Source: Candidatus Limnocylindrales bacterium (lineage in GTDB: Bacteria; Desulfobacterota; Binatia; UBA1149; CAITLU01). From it: a stretch of DNA of 64,000 bases. The stretch's first letter is position 1; every line of letters begins with the position of its first letter. Below the pieces are notes generated by a model. It was not told where the DNA came from, made no database searches, and worked only from the letters and a program-made list of their open reading frames with translations. Below are positions 8,208-17,209 of the stretch, piece by piece. The position numbers were made by a program, and so were the translations under genes. The DNA is taken from NCBI GenBank assembly GCA_035571835.1, contig DATNBU010000010.1, positions 60,800-124,799 of the forward strand. Reading direction: 5' to 3'.

Positions 8208-8945
8208 TCAGCGCGCGTCGTGAAAGATGATGCCCGCGGTCAGCCGTCCGCCGCTGCGCACCACGCTGACGCCGTGGCGAAGCACCGCAGTGGAAAGGCC
8301 GCGCGCTCCCTGCACCGGACGATCGCGCACCGCGAACACGACGGCATCGCCCTGATCCAGAGGAACGACCATCGGCCGCGACTGCATGCGGGCGCGCTGC
8401 TCGGTCATGACGAACTCGCCGCCGGTAAAATCGATCTCCGGCTTCGACAGCAGGATCGTGACCTGCAGCGGAAACACCTCGTCACCGTAAAGATCCTGGT
8501 GCAGGCGGTTGTAGTCGCCTGCGCCGTATCGCAGCAGCAGCGGAGTCGGCCTTGCCTGCCCGGCCGCATGACAGCGGGCGACGTAGTCCCGATGGTCGTC
8601 AGGAAACGGAGCGCGGCCTCTGGCCGCGCTCCATGCGGTCGCGATCGCAGCAAGCCGCGCGTACAGCAGCTCGCGAAGACCGGCCACGAGCTCCGGAAGC
8701 GGATACGCGAAGTACTGGTACTCGCCGCGTCCGTAGCCGTGCCGCTCCATGACGACGCGACTGCGGAACAACTCGCTTGCCCGATACATGTCCGCGAGGT
8801 GCGCGGTCTCTTCGACGTCGAGCAATCGCCGCAGAATCGAGTGTCCTTGCGAGTCGAGGTCGGCGGCGACGCTCGCCCACGGCACCGCCGCAACTCGCGC
8901 GGCGAGCGATTCGCTCGCGGGAGCACGGCCGGATGCGGCCTTCAC
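8208..8945 (-). CDS. 2-oxoglutarate/Fe(II)-dependent oxygenase coupled to ada
   Basis: The predicted protein has 245 aa. A double-stranded beta-helix oxygenase is indicated by the iron triad His149-x-Asp151 (RLHQDLYG) and His224 (VLRHG), with Arg234 (SGGRLTAG) as the expected 2-oxoglutarate anchor. GTG at 8945 overlaps the TGA of ada (GTGA), so the two are almost certainly one transcript with coupled translation. The neighbour suggests a role in alkylation repair, like AlkB, or in modifying a repair protein. The sequence looks closer to prolyl-hydroxylase-type 2OG enzymes than to AlkB itself; the substrate is inference. Confidence 0.88.
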   Translation of the reverse strand: MKAASGRAPASESLAARVAAVPWASVAADLDSQGHSILRRLLDVEETAHLADMYRASELFRSRVVMERHGYGRGEYQYFAYPLPELVAGLRELLYARLAAIATAWSAARGRAPFPDDHRDYVARCHAAGQARPTPLLLRYGAGDYNRLHQDLYGDEVFPLQVTILLSKPEIDFTGGEFVMTEQRARMQSRPMVVPLDQGDAVVFAVRDRPVQGARGLSTAVLRHGVSVVRSGGRLTAGIIFHDAR

Positions 8946-10078
8946 GATTCGGCTCGAGACTCGCGCTCGAGCAGTCGGCGCTTGCGCTCGACGCCCCAGC
9001 GATAGCCCGACAACGAACCGTCGAGCCGGACCACGCGATGACACGGAATGGCCACTGCGATTGAGTTCGCTGCGCACGCCTGTGCGACGGCGCGCGCGGC
9101 TTTCGGTGCGCCGATCGCGCGCGCGATCTCGGCATACGTCGCCGTCGATCCGGCTGGAATCCCGCGCAGCGCCTGCCAGACGCGCTGCTGGAAGACGGTC
9201 CCGCGGATATCCAGGGGCAGCTCGTCGGATTGGCGCGGCAGGTCGTGCAGTCCATGCGAACCCTCGCCCGGCGATCGCGCGCACCAGCTCGAAGGCCGCG
9301 GATGCTCGACGTGGCCGACCACCGTGGCCACGAGCCGCTCGAAGTCCGCATCGGCGCCGATGATCGTCGCTTTTGGAAAACGCCGCTCGAGATCGTGCGC
9401 CAGCTCTTCCGGATCGTCGCCGAGGAGTATCGCGCACACGCCGATGCTCGTTGCCGCCACGAGAATCGCACCAAGAGAACACTGCCCGATCGCGAACCGG
9501 ATCTCGGTGCGGTCGCCGCCGGCGCGAAAGCGGGTCGGCGTCATGCCGAGAAGCTCGTCCGAGCGTTCGTAGAATCGGCCGTTCGAGTTGTAACCCGATT
9601 CGTAGATGGCATCGGTTACCGTCGGTGAAGTGCGCAGCTCGCGTCGAACGCGCGCGGCGCGATGCGCGCTCGCGTACGCTTTCGGCGTAATTCCCGTAAC
9701 CGACTTGAAGAGCCGGTGTACGTGCGACTCGCTCATCGACGCGCGGCGTGCAAGCTCTTCGAGCGACGGTGCGTGGTCTTCGCATTCGATCATGCGGCAG
9801 AGCTCGGCAACGAGGGCAGCGTTGCGCTCGGCGAGCGGCGGATCGCACGGCCGGCATCGCCTGCAGGGCCGAAAGCCCGCGGCCTCGGCCTCCGCAGTGC
9901 TTCGGTGAAACGCGACGTTGCCGGGTCGCGGCGGCCGCGCGCCGCATGACGGACGGCAATACACGCCGGTGGTTCGCACCGAGTAATAAAAGCGGCCGTC
10001 GGACGCGGCATCGCGCGCGAGCACGGCGGCCCAACGCGGATCCGACTCGACGGCGGTAGCTGTTTCGCTGGCGTTCAT
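8942..10078 (-). CDS. ada: Ada: methylphosphotriester sensor and O6-alkylguanine-DNA alkyltransferase
   Basis: The predicted protein has 378 aa, full length for Ada. The N-terminal zinc site has Cys41, Cys45, Cys72 and Cys75; by alignment Cys41 corresponds to the methyl-accepting Cys38 of E. coli Ada. An AraC-type HTH follows (residues 88-185, SLEELARRASMSESHVHRLF). The C-terminal methyltransferase has the active site PCHR with Cys346 and the GTVFQQRVWQAL helix. A roughly 20-residue Pro/Ser/Gly-rich insertion precedes the methyltransferase helix, near residue 275. Ada repairs methylated DNA irreversibly and, once methylated, activates its own operon. It is the first gene of a two-gene unit with the 2OG oxygenase. 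Confidence 0.96.
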   Translation of the reverse strand: MNASETATAVESDPRWAAVLARDAASDGRFYYSVRTTGVYCRPSCGARPPRPGNVAFHRSTAEAEAAGFRPCRRCRPCDPPLAERNAALVAELCRMIECEDHAPSLEELARRASMSESHVHRLFKSVTGITPKAYASAHRAARVRRELRTSPTVTDAIYESGYNSNGRFYERSDELLGMTPTRFRAGGDRTEIRFAIGQCSLGAILVAATSIGVCAILLGDDPEELAHDLERRFPKATIIGADADFERLVATVVGHVEHPRPSSWCARSPGEGSHGLHDLPRQSDELPLDIRGTVFQQRVWQALRGIPAGSTATYAEIARAIGAPKAARAVAQACAANSIAVAIPCHRVVRLDGSLSGYRWGVERKRRLLERESRAES

Positions 10079-10174
10079 GGCGCGAATCTACTGCTCGAGC
10101 GCGACCGGAACACTCCGAATGCTGCTCCCGAATCCGAAAGCTTCGCGGACTGTCTCTGACGGGTCCCCGGCCAA

Positions 10175-10203
10175 TTGACAGGTCCGGCAGCGGGGAGTTT
10201 AGG
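10175..10203 (+). promoter_or_regulatory. Candidate sigma-70 promoter for the TSP3-repeat gene
   Basis: A perfect -35 hexamer, ttgaca (10175-10180), is followed after 17 bp by the weak -10 tttagg (10198-10203). It lies about 55 bp before the ATG at 10258 and points at that gene. The -10 match is poor (3 of 6). Confidence 0.4.
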
Positions 10204-10257
10204 TTGGGTCCTGGACCGTTCCCAGGCGGGTCTCCAGGCGGGTCTCAAGGAGGCGCC

Positions 10258-10917
10258 ATGTCATTACGCAATTCTCGTCCGGCTGGTCTTCTGGTGATGG
10301 CAGTTCTGCTCGTGGCCGGCCTGTCGCAGGCCGACGAAGCCACCGTACCGAGGCGAAAGATGCTGCGCGCCGAGGTCGCACGTCTTCGCGGCGAAGTCGC
10401 GCGACTGTCGACGGCCGTCGAGTTCCTGCAGCGCGGCTCGGATCAGTCTGCGCCGGGTGGAGTGATCTATCCGGGCCATTCTCTCTGCGAAGATCCCTGC
10501 GCAACCGATTCGGACGGCGACGGGATTGGAGACTGCACGGATTCATGTCCATGCGATCCCGATACCGCCGACTCCGACGGCGACGGCTGGGCGGACTGCG
10601 CCGATCCTTGTCCCGACGATCTCCAGAACGCCTGCCTCGATCCGTGCAACAACGATTCGGATGGAGACGGCGCGGGTGACTGCATCGATCCGTGTCCATG
10701 GGACCCGGCTGCCGCCGTCGACAGCGATGGAGACGGCACCGCCGATTGCCAGGACCCGTGTCCCAACGACATTGCGAATGCGTGCACGGACTGGTGTCAG
10801 ACCGATCAGGACGGTGACGGTATTCCCGACTGCAAGGACGATTGCCCGTGGGCGGTTCCGGTTCCGGGCGAAACCTATCCCGACCACTGCTGGCCGGTGC
10901 CTGTGGCCGCGCCCTGA
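10258..10917 (+). CDS. Secreted calcium-binding protein with thrombospondin type 3 repeats
   Basis: The predicted protein has 219 aa. ATG at 10258 has an AAGGAGG site 4 bp upstream. Signal peptide residues 1-24 (LLVMAVLLVAGLSQA) are followed by a short basic helix with heptad-like Leu/Val spacing (31-58), possibly a coiled coil. The rest is built from tandem DSDGDGxxDCxDxCP units (about five), the calcium-binding thrombospondin type 3 repeat found in OmpA-type and other secreted proteins. The paired cysteines suggest an oxidising, extracytoplasmic location. No catalytic domain is present; a structural or surface role is inferred. Confidence 0.85.
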   Translation: MSLRNSRPAGLLVMAVLLVAGLSQADEATVPRRKMLRAEVARLRGEVARLSTAVEFLQRGSDQSAPGGVIYPGHSLCEDPCATDSDGDGIGDCTDSCPCDPDTADSDGDGWADCADPCPDDLQNACLDPCNNDSDGDGAGDCIDPCPWDPAAAVDSDGDGTADCQDPCPNDIANACTDWCQTDQDGDGIPDCKDDCPWAVPVPGETYPDHCWPVPVAAP

Positions 10918-10945
10918 CGAGCGGGCACGAACCGCCGATCGCAAA

Positions 10946-10977
10946 AGAAAAGGGCCGCCCGAGGGCGGCCCTTTTTT
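10946..10977. terminator. Bidirectional rho-independent terminator
   Basis: The stem agggccgccc (10951-10960) pairs with gggcggccct (10963-10972). It is flanked on the left by an A-rich tract (10943-10950) and on the right by six T (10972-10977), so it can terminate transcription from both sides. It lies between the convergent genes ending at 10917 (plus) and 11049 (minus). Confidence 0.92.
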
Positions 10978-11048
10978 CGTGGCAGCGCTTTTCGTCCAGA
11001 CGCGACGGGCGTCACGAGCTGGAAGCGCAAGCGAACGGAACCGTGCGA

Positions 11049-11441
11049 TCAGAGGCGCTCGGTGTCGAATCCCGCCGCGGCCATCGCGCGATCGAGCGAT
11101 GCGCGGAATGCGTTGCTGGTCTCGGGGAATCCGCACGCACCGTTCGATCCAGGTGAAACACAGGCTTCGCCTTCGGTCGCTGCGGGAGCAGTGCCGCTCG
11201 GCGCGCCCGGCTCAGTCGTGAGTGCCGCCGGGCTCGGAGTGGAAGGCATCACAGACGGCATCGCCTGGCGGAGAGCCGGGTGCTGCAGGGCGAGCAGGCC
11301 GCGAAGAATCGCGACGTCGTTCGGATTCGGCGGAGTGACGCGATCGTTGGAGTCGGCGGCCTGAGCGGCGCCGGCGAAAAGTACGGTGGCGAGAGCCAGT
11401 GTGGAGACGAAGCCGAGCTTGCGAGTTGTAAAAGTTGTCAT
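11049..11441 (-). CDS. Small secreted protein of unknown function
   Basis: The predicted protein has 130 aa. ATG at 11441 follows GGGAGGAACGTCA. Signal peptide residues 1-28 (STLALATVLFAGAAQA) are followed by a Pro/Ala/Ser-rich, probably disordered stretch and a Cys pair (ACVSPGSNGACGF) near residue 100. The C-terminus forms a predicted helix (FRASLDRAMAAAGF). No family recognised. It ends at the bidirectional terminator. Confidence 0.7.
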   Translation of the reverse strand: MTTFTTRKLGFVSTLALATVLFAGAAQAADSNDRVTPPNPNDVAILRGLLALQHPALRQAMPSVMPSTPSPAALTTEPGAPSGTAPAATEGEACVSPGSNGACGFPETSNAFRASLDRAMAAAGFDTERL

Positions 11442-11943
11442 TGACGTTCCTCCCAGTCCTTTTTTCTTTCGAGCGTTATGAGCTGCGTCCCTTGCGGAAT
11501 CGGTCCCTCTGCTCAGCCTCAAAGTTACTCACCTGAACTTTTAGTTCCAGAGTTTTTAGATCAATAAGTGCACGCTTCGACAAATATATTTTTAGCTTGC
11601 TATAAAACAGAAAAACGCCGTAACTAGCGGAAGTGGCTGTGAATTCTACTTATTTGCAGCAAAACACAGCGAAAATCGCTGTGCACGTACGCGGGTCGCC
11701 GACACAAAAACATCGTGCATGTTTGCAAGGTGGACCAGGGCGCCGACCGCAACGCGTCATCGGCTGCCGGTCATCGGCAGCGTGATGACGGGGAGAGGGG
11801 ACGCGATGGTCGCGGATTCGGTCGACGCATCGGCCGGAAATGCGGCCATCGAGGGCTGGCGCGCCAGGCAGTAAACTTCGGCTGTTGCGTAAGGGCCGAT
11901 CCTCGCGGAAACAGGTCATGGAAACCGGACCCCTGGAGATGCC
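11442..11943. other. 502-bp intergenic region with an AT-rich core and a small hairpin
   Basis: The region lies between the divergent small secreted-protein genes. Bases 11530-11670 are markedly AT-rich compared with everything around them (runs such as caaatatatttttag and tataaaacag). An 8-bp perfect hairpin, cacagcga-aaa-tcgctgtg (11665-11683), is followed on the minus strand by TTTT, giving a possible weak terminator for leftward transcription. Promoters for the gene starting at 11441 probably sit here. I see no coding sequence. Confidence 0.5.
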
Positions 11944-12333
11944 GTGAAATCGAGAAGTCGTCCCGATCCTTCCGTCCTGATCAGCCTGTTCACGTGCCTC
12001 GTCACCTGTACGGCGTTCGCGTCGCCGGCAGCGCGAGCGTTCGCGGCAGTGCGGGTTGCTGCGGACGCCCCGACGACCGGTATAGCGGAGGGCAACCTCC
12101 AGCTTGCCGGCCGGAGGGCAGCCAAAGAGGGAAAGGCGCCCGAGCGCGGCAGCAGCGCCAGCCTGTATGGCGGGACCAGCGCCGATCGGTACGGCGGCAA
12201 CAGCGCCGACCGCGGCGGCATCGCCGGCGAGCGCGACAGCCGTGTGTATCGCAAGCCCGCCAGGCATGACGAGGACAACGCCCCCAGGCGAAAGGTCGAA
12301 GACGACCAGGATCAGGACAAGGAAGAAGAGTAG
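11944..12333 (+). CDS. Small secreted, charged, low-complexity protein
   Basis: The predicted protein has 129 aa. GTG at 11944 is preceded by GGAG at about 8 bp. A signal-like segment (VLISLFTCLVTCTAFASPAA, residues 11-30) precedes a Gly/Ser/Tyr/Arg stretch with short repeats (SLYGGTSADRYGGNSADRGG) and an acidic tail ending Lys-Glu-Glu-Glu. No domain is recognised, and the mature protein is likely disordered. Its end overlaps the convergent GT-C gene by 22 bp. The signal peptide and strand-specific composition argue for a real gene, but support is modest. Confidence 0.5.
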   Translation: MKSRSRPDPSVLISLFTCLVTCTAFASPAARAFAAVRVAADAPTTGIAEGNLQLAGRRAAKEGKAPERGSSASLYGGTSADRYGGNSADRGGIAGERDSRVYRKPARHDEDNAPRRKVEDDQDQDKEEE

Positions 12334-14018
12334 CCGAGCGACGCGGCCCGCGTCGTCGCTTCGGGAGTCGTGCCTGGAGACGCTGCCGGGCCAGGAGGGG
12401 CGGGAACGAGGCTCGCGCTGCCGTCGATCCTCAGCCAGAGCCGGTAGCCGCCGGGCAGGCCGGGGCCGGCACGAAACAATCCGCCGCCCGCCCGTTCATG
12501 ACCCGCCTCGAACTCGCGCGCGTACGGACCGCGCACGAGCACGGCGCCGACGCGCACCCCGGCCTGCTCGGTCCCGGCGAGCTCCGGCCACTGTCCGGAA
12601 AAGCGCACCGACGGCAGGTCCGAATACCAGGCAACGTTCCAGCTCGCATCGCTCGCAACGACTGCGCCGGCCGGCACGAGCTGTCGCAGCGACGCGAACG
12701 GTTCCGGTGGTGGAAATGACCGTGATGCGGGCAGCGGCGGAAGCGTGAACGCCATGGCAGCGAACGCGAAGGCCGCGATCGCCGGCTCCGCCGTTCGTGC
12801 ACGAGATGAAATACGGCGCAGCAACGTGATTGCGGCTCCGACCGCAAGCACGATCAGCAGCGGCGTGAACGACGCATAGAAACGCAGCTCGTTGTGCATC
12901 AGGGACAGCAGCAGTGCGCGAGCGGCGAGTGCTCCCGCTGCAAAGAGCCACGCCGTCGCGGCGGCCCGCGAGCGCGATACGATAGGAAGCGCTGCGGCCG
13001 CCAGCGCAGCGCAGGTTGCAAAGCGGCCGCCGAACATCTCGCCGGCGTGCTCGCCGATCCACGTCGCCCCCGTTACGAGCTTGGCGGACAACGCCGGAAG
13101 ATTTTCCAGCGCGACCTGCCATGCGCTCAGCGTCTGCGGCGCCATGTAGACATCGCCGGGCACGATTCCGCCGAGAAGATTGCGATCGACTGAAGTCGAA
13201 CCCAGCAGCGTGCCGATCGTGAGCAGATTGCGAACGAGCCATGGTCCGGCCGCGAGAACGAATCCCGCCGTGCACCAGAGCATACTGGGTGAACGCTGGT
13301 CTTCGCGGCGCACCACGAGAAGCACGGCAGCCACTGGCGCGAGCGCAAGCAGGTCGTAGCGCTGCAGGAATGCGAGCCCGAGAAGAATCCCGAGCAGGCT
13401 CGCGCTGCGACTTCGTGCGGATTCGGTGGATGCGACCAGCGCAAGAGCGGCGAGCACGATGAAAAGGCCGCTGCCGGTTTCAAGCAGACCCGAGCGGCTT
13501 AGCCGCAGCTGCTCGGCTTCGGCCGCGACCGCGAGAGCCGCCAGCACGCCGGCGCTGATGCCGAACAGACGCCCGGCCAGCAGGAAGACCGCGACGACTG
13601 TCGCGACCAGAAGCGCGCCGCCGGCGACGAGGATGCCGCGATCGTCCGGTCCGACGACGGCGAACGCCGCCGCTTCCTCGACGGCGATCAGCGGGAAGCG
13701 CGTGGTGTCGGGCCACGGCGGCTCAGTGGCGACCCCATGCGCGGAAAGAAAGTGCAGCACGTACGGAAACGTCTGCTGCATCGTGAACCCCTGGCCGCGG
13801 TACAGCTGCCGGGCCATCTGCGCATAGTCGAACGAGTCGACGTCGAATGCGGGAGAGGAGAGGCCGCCGTGCGCGAGCCAGCTCCACGCGGCAAAGACTG
13901 CGACGGCGACCGCCAGAAGCGCTCTCCGCGTGTCGTCCGATGCCGGCCGGATGACCTGCCGAGAAGCCGAGTCTGGAACCATCGGCGTTTTTGTACGAGG
14001 CACCCTGCCGCGTGGCAA
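12312..14018 (-). CDS. GT-C type membrane glycosyltransferase (ArnT/PMT-like)
   Basis: The predicted protein has 568 aa with about 10-12 hydrophobic segments. The first periplasmic loop, after the first membrane helix, carries Asp residues in DVDSFDYAQMAR (about 58-69), the usual acidic catalytic site of polyprenyl-phosphate-sugar-dependent GT-C enzymes. A long C-terminal soluble part (about 430-568) follows. Such enzymes transfer lipid-linked sugars to lipid A, protein or polysaccharide; the acceptor cannot be told. The start is ATG at 14018, or the ATG at 13982, which gives a shorter cytoplasmic leader. Confidence 0.75.
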   Translation of the reverse strand: MPRGRVPRTKTPMVPDSASRQVIRPASDDTRRALLAVAVAVFAAWSWLAHGGLSSPAFDVDSFDYAQMARQLYRGQGFTMQQTFPYVLHFLSAHGVATEPPWPDTTRFPLIAVEEAAAFAVVGPDDRGILVAGGALLVATVVAVFLLAGRLFGISAGVLAALAVAAEAEQLRLSRSGLLETGSGLFIVLAALALVASTESARSRSASLLGILLGLAFLQRYDLLALAPVAAVLLVVRREDQRSPSMLWCTAGFVLAAGPWLVRNLLTIGTLLGSTSVDRNLLGGIVPGDVYMAPQTLSAWQVALENLPALSAKLVTGATWIGEHAGEMFGGRFATCAALAAAALPIVSRSRAAATAWLFAAGALAARALLLSLMHNELRFYASFTPLLIVLAVGAAITLLRRISSRARTAEPAIAAFAFAAMAFTLPPLPASRSFPPPEPFASLRQLVPAGAVVASDASWNVAWYSDLPSVRFSGQWPELAGTEQAGVRVGAVLVRGPYAREFEAGHERAGGGLFRAGPGLPGGYRLWLRIDGSASLVPAPPGPAASPGTTPEATTRAASLGYSSSLS

Positions 14019-14271
14019 TCGCAGCGTCGCTGACGCCGCACGCGAGCCTCCACGATGTGCAAGGAAAATCGCGGCAGCGCCGCGTTAGTGCGTGTCGAAC
14101 CTGAAGAAACTACCTTGTAACGAGGGTCTGCCTCCGATAAGAAAACCGGACGGATTTCGATGATTCCCCGCAGGCGTCTGCCGGGATCGCTCGCAGAATC
14201 GGCCGCAAGATCGCCCGAGAACCAAAGCTCAATCTCCGTCCACTCCAAGGCATGGCATTACCGATCCGTTC

Positions 14272-15420
14272 ATGAACCGGAGCCGCAAAAACTGGGTGCT
14301 TCCCGCTGCTACGGCCGGTTTCGGGCTGCTGATCGCGCTCGTGCTGGTGGAAACCATCCCGCGGCTCGTCCCGGGGCTGATGCCGAAAAAGCTCCAGGCC
14401 GTCCAGCGCATCTACGACGCCCGCAATACGTGGGAAGACATGATGCAGGGCGACAAGGACGTCGGCTTCGTGCTGAAGCCGGGCCTCGAGCTGACCTTTC
14501 CGTCCGAGAGCGGCAACATCGACATCCGCACGACCGACGTCGGCGTCGGAGGCCTCGGGCAGCGCGACATCGGAACGCAGCCCCCCTATGACGCCATCGC
14601 CCTGGGCGACTCGTTTACGTTCTGTGACGATTCGACGGTCGCCAATTGCTGGGTGCGTCTGCTTGCCAGCCGAACCGGCCTTTCGATCGCCGACCTCGGC
14701 GTCAACGGCTACTCGAACATGGCCGAAGCGCGCGTGCTCGACAAAGTCGGCAAGACGCTTCGTCCAAAGCTCATCCTGGTCGGGTTTTTCCCAAACGACT
14801 TCAAGGACAACGTTCACTTCAACAACTGGTCGAAAAGCGGGACCGACGATTACTGGACGTGGATGCGCCGCCAGCGCCGCAGCGATTCGTCGGACTGGCT
14901 CGCCGGCAACTCCATCCTGTACCGGCTCATCGATGCCGCGCGGCGTTACGGCGCGCGCGATACGTTCGAGTACAAGGAAGGAAATCTCAACTTCGTTTTC
15001 CGTGACGACGACTGGTGGCAGGGCGTCGTGGAACAGGCTGGCGTGACCAACACTTACGAAATCACCCAGGAAGCGCTGTCGGGCATGGCGGCTGCAGCAA
15101 AGCAGCTCGACGCCAGGCTCGTCGTGCTGCTGTTCCCGTTCAAGGAACAGGTGTACTGGGATGTAGCCCGGAAATACCAGGCGCGCGGCGACGCCATCGA
15201 CGAAGCGAAGATCGACGCGCCGCTGCGGCGCATCGGTGAATATCTGGGCCGCCAGCAGATCGACTATTGCGATCTGACCGGCGACCTGCGCAGTCATGCG
15301 CATGAAGAACAGCTTTATCTGAAGACAAGCGCGCACTGGACTGCGGCGGGAAACCGGGTGGCCGCCGATTCCATCGTCCGCTGCCTCGAGCGCAAGGCGA
15401 TCGTGACGGCTCGTTCATGA
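14272..15420 (+). CDS. Membrane-anchored SGNH/GDSL hydrolase of an O-acetylation locus
   Basis: The predicted protein has 382 aa. One N-terminal membrane helix (residues 9-28) is followed by a periplasmic SGNH domain: ALGDSFTF with nucleophile Ser114, the GVNGYS turn, the NDFKDN block and LKTSAHWTAAG with the catalytic His355. The acidic residue usually just before this His in AlgJ/AlgX-type proteins is not visible (Ser-Ala-His). It is the first gene of a collinear set with a propeller protein, an AlgI-like MBOAT protein and another SGNH-like protein, suggesting transfer or removal of O-acetyl groups on an exported polysaccharide. Confidence 0.82.
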   Translation: MNRSRKNWVLPAATAGFGLLIALVLVETIPRLVPGLMPKKLQAVQRIYDARNTWEDMMQGDKDVGFVLKPGLELTFPSESGNIDIRTTDVGVGGLGQRDIGTQPPYDAIALGDSFTFCDDSTVANCWVRLLASRTGLSIADLGVNGYSNMAEARVLDKVGKTLRPKLILVGFFPNDFKDNVHFNNWSKSGTDDYWTWMRRQRRSDSSDWLAGNSILYRLIDAARRYGARDTFEYKEGNLNFVFRDDDWWQGVVEQAGVTNTYEITQEALSGMAAAAKQLDARLVVLLFPFKEQVYWDVARKYQARGDAIDEAKIDAPLRRIGEYLGRQQIDYCDLTGDLRSHAHEEQLYLKTSAHWTAAGNRVAADSIVRCLERKAIVTARS

Positions 15421-15458
15421 CACGGCGGGACTTTCGGGAAACAGCGGGGGAGCATCGA

Positions 15459-17042
15459 ATGGGAACGACATTGACGGAAAATCGAAATTGTTTGCGCGGC
15501 CTTCGAGCTGCGGCACCGCGTGGCGTGGCACTTGGCGCCGCGATCATCGGCCTCGCGGCGACGCAGGCCGCGGCCGCGCCGTCCAACATCGTGATGCGCC
15601 AGCTCACGAACATCACGACCGGGACAATCGAGAGCCCGAAGCTGCAGCTCCAGGACGGCCGCGACATCGCGTTTGCTTCCAACGGTGACGTGCTCGGGCC
15701 CGGTACCCAGACGGCGAACCGTCAGATTTACCTGTGGCACGAAAACGAGTTCACCGGCGCCGGGACGATTACGAAGCTGACGAACGGCGTCGGCTGCGAC
15801 AGCTACGATCCCGCGCGACCGACCGACACGATTCCAACCGACCGGCCGAAGCTCATCGCGTTCGTCTCCACCTGCAATTTCGACCCGACGGTCGGCAACG
15901 TCGACGGCAATCCGGAAATTTTCTTCTACGGCCTCGAGAGTCAGCACATCTGGCAGATCACCAAAACCGTCGCGCCGGTCGTCAATGCCGATCCTTTCAC
16001 GAGCGACAGCGGGCGATGCCTCGTCTTCACGTCGAACGCGGACCTCGACAACAACAACCCGTCGAATCCGCACTACGATTCCAACCGTCCCGGGCCGGGT
16101 CATACGAACCCCGACTCGAGCAACGAAGTCTTCCTGTACGGCCTGCTCGACGGAACGTTCGAGTTTCCGTTCAATGGAACCTTCACGCAGCTCAGCAACG
16201 GCCCGAGCGGCACGACGAGCAACAAGCCGGTCGTTGGCGGCTACATTTTCAGCCGCCAGTGCCAGACGGCCGCTTTCCAGTCCGATTACGACCAGAGCGG
16301 CACCGGCCTGACCGGCCAGATCGTGTTCGTCTACAACGCCCCGGACTCCAGCATCGAAGTGATGAACTCCGAGGAGATCGCCGCGCACGGACTTCCGTCG
16401 GGCATGTACCAGAACCCGGCGATCTCCGAGGCAAGCCCGTTCGCCCGCGGGCCGAACCTCGTCTTCGAGAGCAGCGCCGACGTGTGGAACAACGGCTCGA
16501 CCGGAAACGAGGTCTACAACTTCCGCCTGTTCCATCCGCGCGTCTCGCAGTACACGAACGTCGGCTCTCCGTTCGAGGCGAAGTTTCCGCAGGTCTCCGA
16601 TGGCGGCGGTGTCGTCACGTTCCAGTCCAACGGCGAGCTGCTGACGCAGAAGCGCGAGGCGAAGGACGGCAGCATGCCTCCGTTCAATGCCGACGGGAAC
16701 TACGAGATCTTCCGCCTCAAGGGCCGCAAGACGATCACGCAGATCACGCGCACGACCGGCTGCACCAACTCGTCGAGCACGCTCATGGACGATGGCAACC
16801 GCGTCGGGTTCGTGTCGGACTGCGACATCGTTCCGGGCGAGAACGCGGGCCATCGCACCCAGGTCTTCCTGTACGCCCGCGAGCGCGGCGACGCGGGCAT
16901 CCTGACCTCGGGCAACTGCACGCAGGCCAACGGCTGCTGCTACGTGACGCACGACGGCTCGACCTGCTACTCGGACCTGACCAGCGCCAAGCCGGACATC
17001 TCGCGGCCGAACTGCCTGGACCGCGACAGCTGTATCGACTGA
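15459..17042 (+). CDS. Secreted TolB-like beta-propeller protein
   Basis: The predicted protein has 527 aa. ATG at 15459 has a GGGGAG site and a signal peptide ending near Ala-Ala-Ala-Ala-Pro (residue 42); an ATG at 15417 overlapping the previous stop (ATGA) is an alternative. The mature protein shows repeated blades of the type QLTN...DGRDIAFASNGD, LIAFVSTC, LVFTSNADL, VVTFQSNGE and VGFVSDCD, resembling PD40/TolB propeller repeats. A Cys-rich C-terminus (CCYVTHDGSTCYSD) suggests disulfides. Propellers of this type bind protein or glycan partners. Its place between SGNH and MBOAT genes suggests a role on the same polysaccharide, but this is inference. Confidence 0.78.
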   Translation: MGTTLTENRNCLRGLRAAAPRGVALGAAIIGLAATQAAAAPSNIVMRQLTNITTGTIESPKLQLQDGRDIAFASNGDVLGPGTQTANRQIYLWHENEFTGAGTITKLTNGVGCDSYDPARPTDTIPTDRPKLIAFVSTCNFDPTVGNVDGNPEIFFYGLESQHIWQITKTVAPVVNADPFTSDSGRCLVFTSNADLDNNNPSNPHYDSNRPGPGHTNPDSSNEVFLYGLLDGTFEFPFNGTFTQLSNGPSGTTSNKPVVGGYIFSRQCQTAAFQSDYDQSGTGLTGQIVFVYNAPDSSIEVMNSEEIAAHGLPSGMYQNPAISEASPFARGPNLVFESSADVWNNGSTGNEVYNFRLFHPRVSQYTNVGSPFEAKFPQVSDGGGVVTFQSNGELLTQKREAKDGSMPPFNADGNYEIFRLKGRKTITQITRTTGCTNSSSTLMDDGNRVGFVSDCDIVPGENAGHRTQVFLYARERGDAGILTSGNCTQANGCCYVTHDGSTCYSDLTSAKPDISRPNCLDRDSCID

Positions 17043-17209
17043 TCCGCCGGGGACGATCGAGCTTCGGCCGGCCGGCTTCGCCGCTGCCCGGCCGGAGCCT
17101 CCGGCGAATGCTCGCGGGCGGGCGGCCTGCTACTGTGTCCGCCGCGCCTCCGTTACCGATCCGATGAAACTCTCGAGACTTAAGGCCGTCGGCCGCACGT
17201 CGGGGCAGC

